Assembly (NCBI GenBank): GCA_964447285.1
Contig: CAYURO010000004.1
Span: 149,501-213,500, forward strand
Direction of reading: 5' to 3'
Length of the DNA: 64,000 nt
DNA from: CAJBNH01 sp964447285
Lineage (GTDB): Bacteria; Myxococcota_A; UBA9042
Shown here: one piece after another, positions 61,658-64,000 of the stretch
Numbering within the stretch: position 1 is the first letter of the stretch
Layout: the number at the start of each line of letters is the position of its first letter
Made by a program: the position numbers and the translations under genes
Notes under the pieces: generated by a model
Seen by the model: only the letters and a program-made list of their open reading frames with translations
The model's database searches: none
Told to the model about the DNA's origin: nothing

Positions 61658-62142
61658 GCCTGCACCTCTTGCTTCCCCCTCGGCCACCATCGATCGACGC
61701 CAAGCGGTCGCCGGTCGAACACGAGCACGTACACCGCGAGCAGCAGCCAACCGACGTCGCGTGCGACGGTCCAGCCCGAGATCGGGTCGTCGACCATCGC
61801 CTGCGACGCGAAGCAGCCGCAGGACATCTGCAGACCGTTGGACAACGCCACCGAGACCGCCGCGACGAACACCGCCATCATGGCGGCGACCAGCAAGGCT
61901 GCGGCCCGGGTGCGGAAGCCGAGAATGAGCATCACCCCGGTGGCCGCCTCGACCCACGGCATCACCAACGCCATCAGGTTGACCAACTCGGTCGGCAGGA
62001 TGTCGTAGGTTGCGATGTCGATGGCAAAGGCGCCCGGGTCCAGGATCTTGTGCCAGCAGGCGAGCAGAAACACGACGGCGAGGTACCACCGGACGGGCAG
62101 TGCAACCCAGGTGTGACCGGGCCAGGAGAGCAGGCGCGTCAT
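61654..62142 (-). CDS. DoxX/MauE-family membrane protein
   Basis: A 162-residue membrane protein with four helices and the family features WYLAVVFLLACWHKILDPGA, PWVEAATGVMLILG and the cysteine pair in GLQMSCGCFASQ, as in MauE-type DoxX proteins. These often work with a thioredoxin-fold partner (MauD-like), here the DsbA-like protein whose gene overlaps. GGGAGAA precedes the ATG. It overlaps the upstream rhodanese gene by 4 bases, so three genes form one translational chain. Likely role: moving reducing power or sulfur across the inner membrane. Confidence 0.82.
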   Translation of the reverse strand: MTRLLSWPGHTWVALPVRWYLAVVFLLACWHKILDPGAFAIDIATYDILPTELVNLMALVMPWVEAATGVMLILGFRTRAAALLVAAMMAVFVAAVSVALSNGLQMSCGCFASQAMVDDPISGWTVARDVGWLLLAVYVLVFDRRPLGVDRWWPRGKQEVQA

Positions 62143-62690
62143 GGCTGTTCTCCCGTCGTGGCGGCCGGTGGCACGGTAGGCGCGCCCCGTGAGGTCAGCG
62201 CCGCGGGGCCACCCGGAAGGTATTGCACGTTGCGAATGCCTTTCCCTGACAGTTCCTTGGCCAACTCCATCCCGCAGTCGGGATCCAGGCCGTCGCCGAC
62301 GACCACCACCTTCGCGGCCCCAGTGGCAGCGATGCGCTCCAGAGCAGCGGGCGGCGTCGGTTCCAGGTAGTCGTACGGCACTTGGAGCACGCGAGTGCCG
62401 GTCCGCGGCAGGGGAGCTGCCTTCACGTCGGCGGTGGGGCGGGCGTCGAGCAGCAGCGTGTCGGGAGACTCCAGGTCCACGTTCCATACGGCCACTTGCG
62501 TCACTTCGCCGGTGGTCTCGGGGCAGGGCACCAGCACGGCGTGCGGCTCATGCTGGATCCACGGCAGCGGCTTCGAGCGGGCGGCGTTGGTTGCAATGGC
62601 GGCCGCGACGCAGGCGATCCCGACAAGGGTGGCGTCGCGAAGGACGGTGAGCCAGGAAGCGGAGAGCGCGGCTGGGGGGAAGCCGGGCAT
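62139..62690 (-). CDS. Membrane-anchored rhodanese-like protein
   Basis: A 183-residue protein with an N-terminal membrane segment (LRDATLVGIACVAAAIATNA) and a rhodanese-like domain: TLLLDARPTADVKAAPLPRT, then VVVVGDGLDPDCGMELAKEL and NVQYLPGGPAAL. The position of the catalytic cysteine is V/G; one Cys lies seven residues later, so sulfur transfer is doubtful or altered. ATG 62690 is used with GAGG upstream; a GTG at 62696 is possible. Such domains are often encoded with DoxX/MauE proteins, as here. Confidence 0.75.
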   Translation of the reverse strand: MPGFPPAALSASWLTVLRDATLVGIACVAAAIATNAARSKPLPWIQHEPHAVLVPCPETTGEVTQVAVWNVDLESPDTLLLDARPTADVKAAPLPRTGTRVLQVPYDYLEPTPPAALERIAATGAAKVVVVGDGLDPDCGMELAKELSGKGIRNVQYLPGGPAALTSRGAPTVPPAATTGEQP

Positions 62691-62775
62691 GGGCACCTCG
62701 CGTCCGGCGGCAGAGCGTGACGTGGCCGGGTGTGCAGGGCCATGGTCACGCTCGCCGCAGGTCGCGTCAATCGTG

Positions 62776-64000
62776 CTACGGAGTCGCCTCGTAGGCGTAG
62801 GTGCCCGGAGTGCCCCACTTCTGCTTGGTCATCGTGTCGAAGATCATCGCGTTGGTGCCGAACTTCACGCTCCAGGCGTCGTAGCCGAGGACGGCGAGGA
62901 ATGCGGCGACCTGGCTGCTCTGCTGGCCAGTGTAGCAATACACCGCGATCTTCTTGTCGGTGGGCAGGGTGTTCAGCAGGGCGGTCACCAGCAGGCTGGT
63001 CTTGGGCGTGTACTGGTGGGCGCCGGGGACGTGACCCATGTCCAGGTAGTCCGCCTCGGGCCAGTAGTTGAGGATGTAGAACTCCTCGGGGGCGGTCATC
63101 AGGTCCAGCACGCTCATCAGGCGCGGCTTGGCCAGGACGTCGGCGAGACGCGCGGCCAGGATCTCCTCGACGGTCGTCTTGCCCGTCGCGATCACCGGGT
63201 AGGCGCCGGCGGCGTTCTTGCCGGGTTCTGCGGTCTTGACGAATTGCGCGGCATAGGTCGAGGACTTGAAGCCAGTCCAGAGGTCGAACGCGGCGTTCCA
63301 CGACGACATGCCCCACTTCAGCGACCAGGCGTTGTAGCCCAGCAGGTTCAGCGCAAGCACCGCGTGGCCGGCATTCTGGCCGGTGTGGCAGGCCACCAGG
63401 ATCTTGTCGTCCTTCTTCAGGTTGGTCAGGGCATAGACGCCGACCTCGGCGAGTGGCACGAACGTGGCGCCGGCGATGTGGCCGTCGTCGAAGTCCTTCT
63501 TGCCGTTCGGCTTCATCTGCCAGACGCCGTCGCCGTCCTTGCCGTACTTGTCCTCGGCGCGCGTGTCGAGGACGACGTAGTTCTCCAGGCCCTCGAGCAT
63601 CACGTCCTTGGCCTCGACGACCTTGGGCAGGGTGGTGTTGACGTAGTTGCCGTTGGCGCCCTCCAGGTACTGCACCAGCAGGTCGAACTCCTTGACCTTG
63701 GGGGCGGCGGGCTCGAACGTGAACGCCTTGGGACCCGTCTCCGGACCAGCCCACTTCTGCTTGGTCATCTGGTCGTAGATCATGCCGTTGGCGCCGAACA
63801 GCACGCTGTAGGCCTCGTAACCCAGGACGTTCAGGAAGGTCGCGATCTGGGCGCTGGTCTGGCCGGTATAGCAGTAGACGGCGATCTTCTTGTCCATCGG
63901 CAGCGTGTTCAGCAAAGCGCTGGTCAGCAGGCTCGCCTTGGGCGAGTACTGGTGGGCGCCGGGGATGTGGCCGGGGTCCAGGTACTCGGCCTCGGGCCAG
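62776..64000 (-). CDS. Multi-rhodanese sulfurtransferase (5' end outside window)
   Basis: The frame runs off the window edge, so the N-terminus is missing. At least three rhodanese modules are visible, each of about 120-130 residues. Their active-site loops are VYCYTGQTSAQ, VACHTGQNAGH and VYCYTGQQSSQ, all with the catalytic cysteine. The first and third are near duplicates, with repeated blocks ALLNTLP, DKKIAVYCYTGQ and MTKQKWG. This points to internal duplication. It probably passes sulfane sulfur from one module to another. It is the promoter-proximal gene seen of the minus-strand sulfur operon, with 85 bases to the next gene. Export cannot be judged. Confidence 0.85.
   Translation of the reverse strand, partial: WPEAEYLDPGHIPGAHQYSPKASLLTSALLNTLPMDKKIAVYCYTGQTSAQIATFLNVLGYEAYSVLFGANGMIYDQMTKQKWAGPETGPKAFTFEPAAPKVKEFDLLVQYLEGANGNYVNTTLPKVVEAKDVMLEGLENYVVLDTRAEDKYGKDGDGVWQMKPNGKKDFDDGHIAGATFVPLAEVGVYALTNLKKDDKILVACHTGQNAGHAVLALNLLGYNAWSLKWGMSSWNAAFDLWTGFKSSTYAAQFVKTAEPGKNAAGAYPVIATGKTTVEEILAARLADVLAKPRLMSVLDLMTAPEEFYILNYWPEADYLDMGHVPGAHQYTPKTSLLVTALLNTLPTDKKIAVYCYTGQQSSQVAAFLAVLGYDAWSVKFGTNAMIFDTMTKQKWGTPGTYAYEATP

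Overview
This is a high-GC, gene-dense chromosomal segment, most likely from a Myxococcota-type (former deltaproteobacterial) Gram-negative bacterium. Three things point there. Many surface lipoproteins have a lipobox, then an Asp/Thr-rich linker, then cysteine-rich repeats (for example CGNGxCDAGE or CDDGNACT). Regulation uses ECF sigma factors with anti-sigma partners, FHA proteins and a sigma-54 activator. An apolipoprotein N-acyltransferase and several outer-membrane barrels show a double membrane. This assignment is inference from gene style; no rRNA is present. No CRISPR array, transposase or phage module was seen.

Layout. 0.2-5 kb: ECF sigma factor and membrane anti-sigma factor, a small outer-membrane protein and an NAD-dependent DNA ligase. 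4.8-10 kb: tRNA-Arg(CCT), DEAD-box helicase, tRNA-Leu(CAG), a lipoprotein and a very long Lnt. 10-16.6 kb: two large minus-strand lipoproteins, one with a caspase-like His/Cys pair, and a lipid kinase. 16.8-22.8 kb: double-FHA membrane protein, NagZ, an S41 protease and an unknown protein. 22.9-33.4 kb: tRNA-Cys and the translation/RNA cluster rimP-nusA-ylxR-infB-rbfA-truB-rpsO-pnp, closed by a clear terminator. 33.5-46.4 kb: an accessory surface block with Cys-rich lipoproteins, an outer-membrane protein, a VolA-like lipase, a beta-helix protein, a SUMF1-like protein, an orphan DUF4157 protein and a membrane protein. 46.4-48.5 kb: tRNA-Arg(TCT), a zinc alcohol dehydrogenase, a YedF-like protein and a CoA-dehydratase activase remnant.

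48.6-64 kb is the most distinctive part. A PAS/sigma-54 activator is followed by a cluster of TGCGAC-type inverted repeats and a good -24/-12 promoter. Downstream lie ten closely spaced or overlapping genes: lipoprotein, TupA-like binding protein, barrel protein, a second lipoprotein, a small alpha/beta protein, an ArsR-type regulator, an octaheme tetrathionate-reductase-family cytochrome, a heptaheme cytochrome fused to a cytochrome-b561-type membrane domain, and two YeeE/YedE sulfur transporters (one fused to a rhodanese-like domain). Next, after a 90-base gap, comes a methionine gamma-lyase-type PLP enzyme. Convergent to this is a second sulfur/thiol operon (multi-rhodanese protein, membrane rhodanese-like protein, DoxX/MauE protein, DsbA-like oxidoreductase). 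I infer one sigma-54-controlled unit for periplasmic reduction of an oxidised sulfur compound, import of the sulfur and its transfer on protein thiols.

Starts were chosen by ribosome-binding site and family alignment. Functions are from motif recognition by eye; no database search was run.
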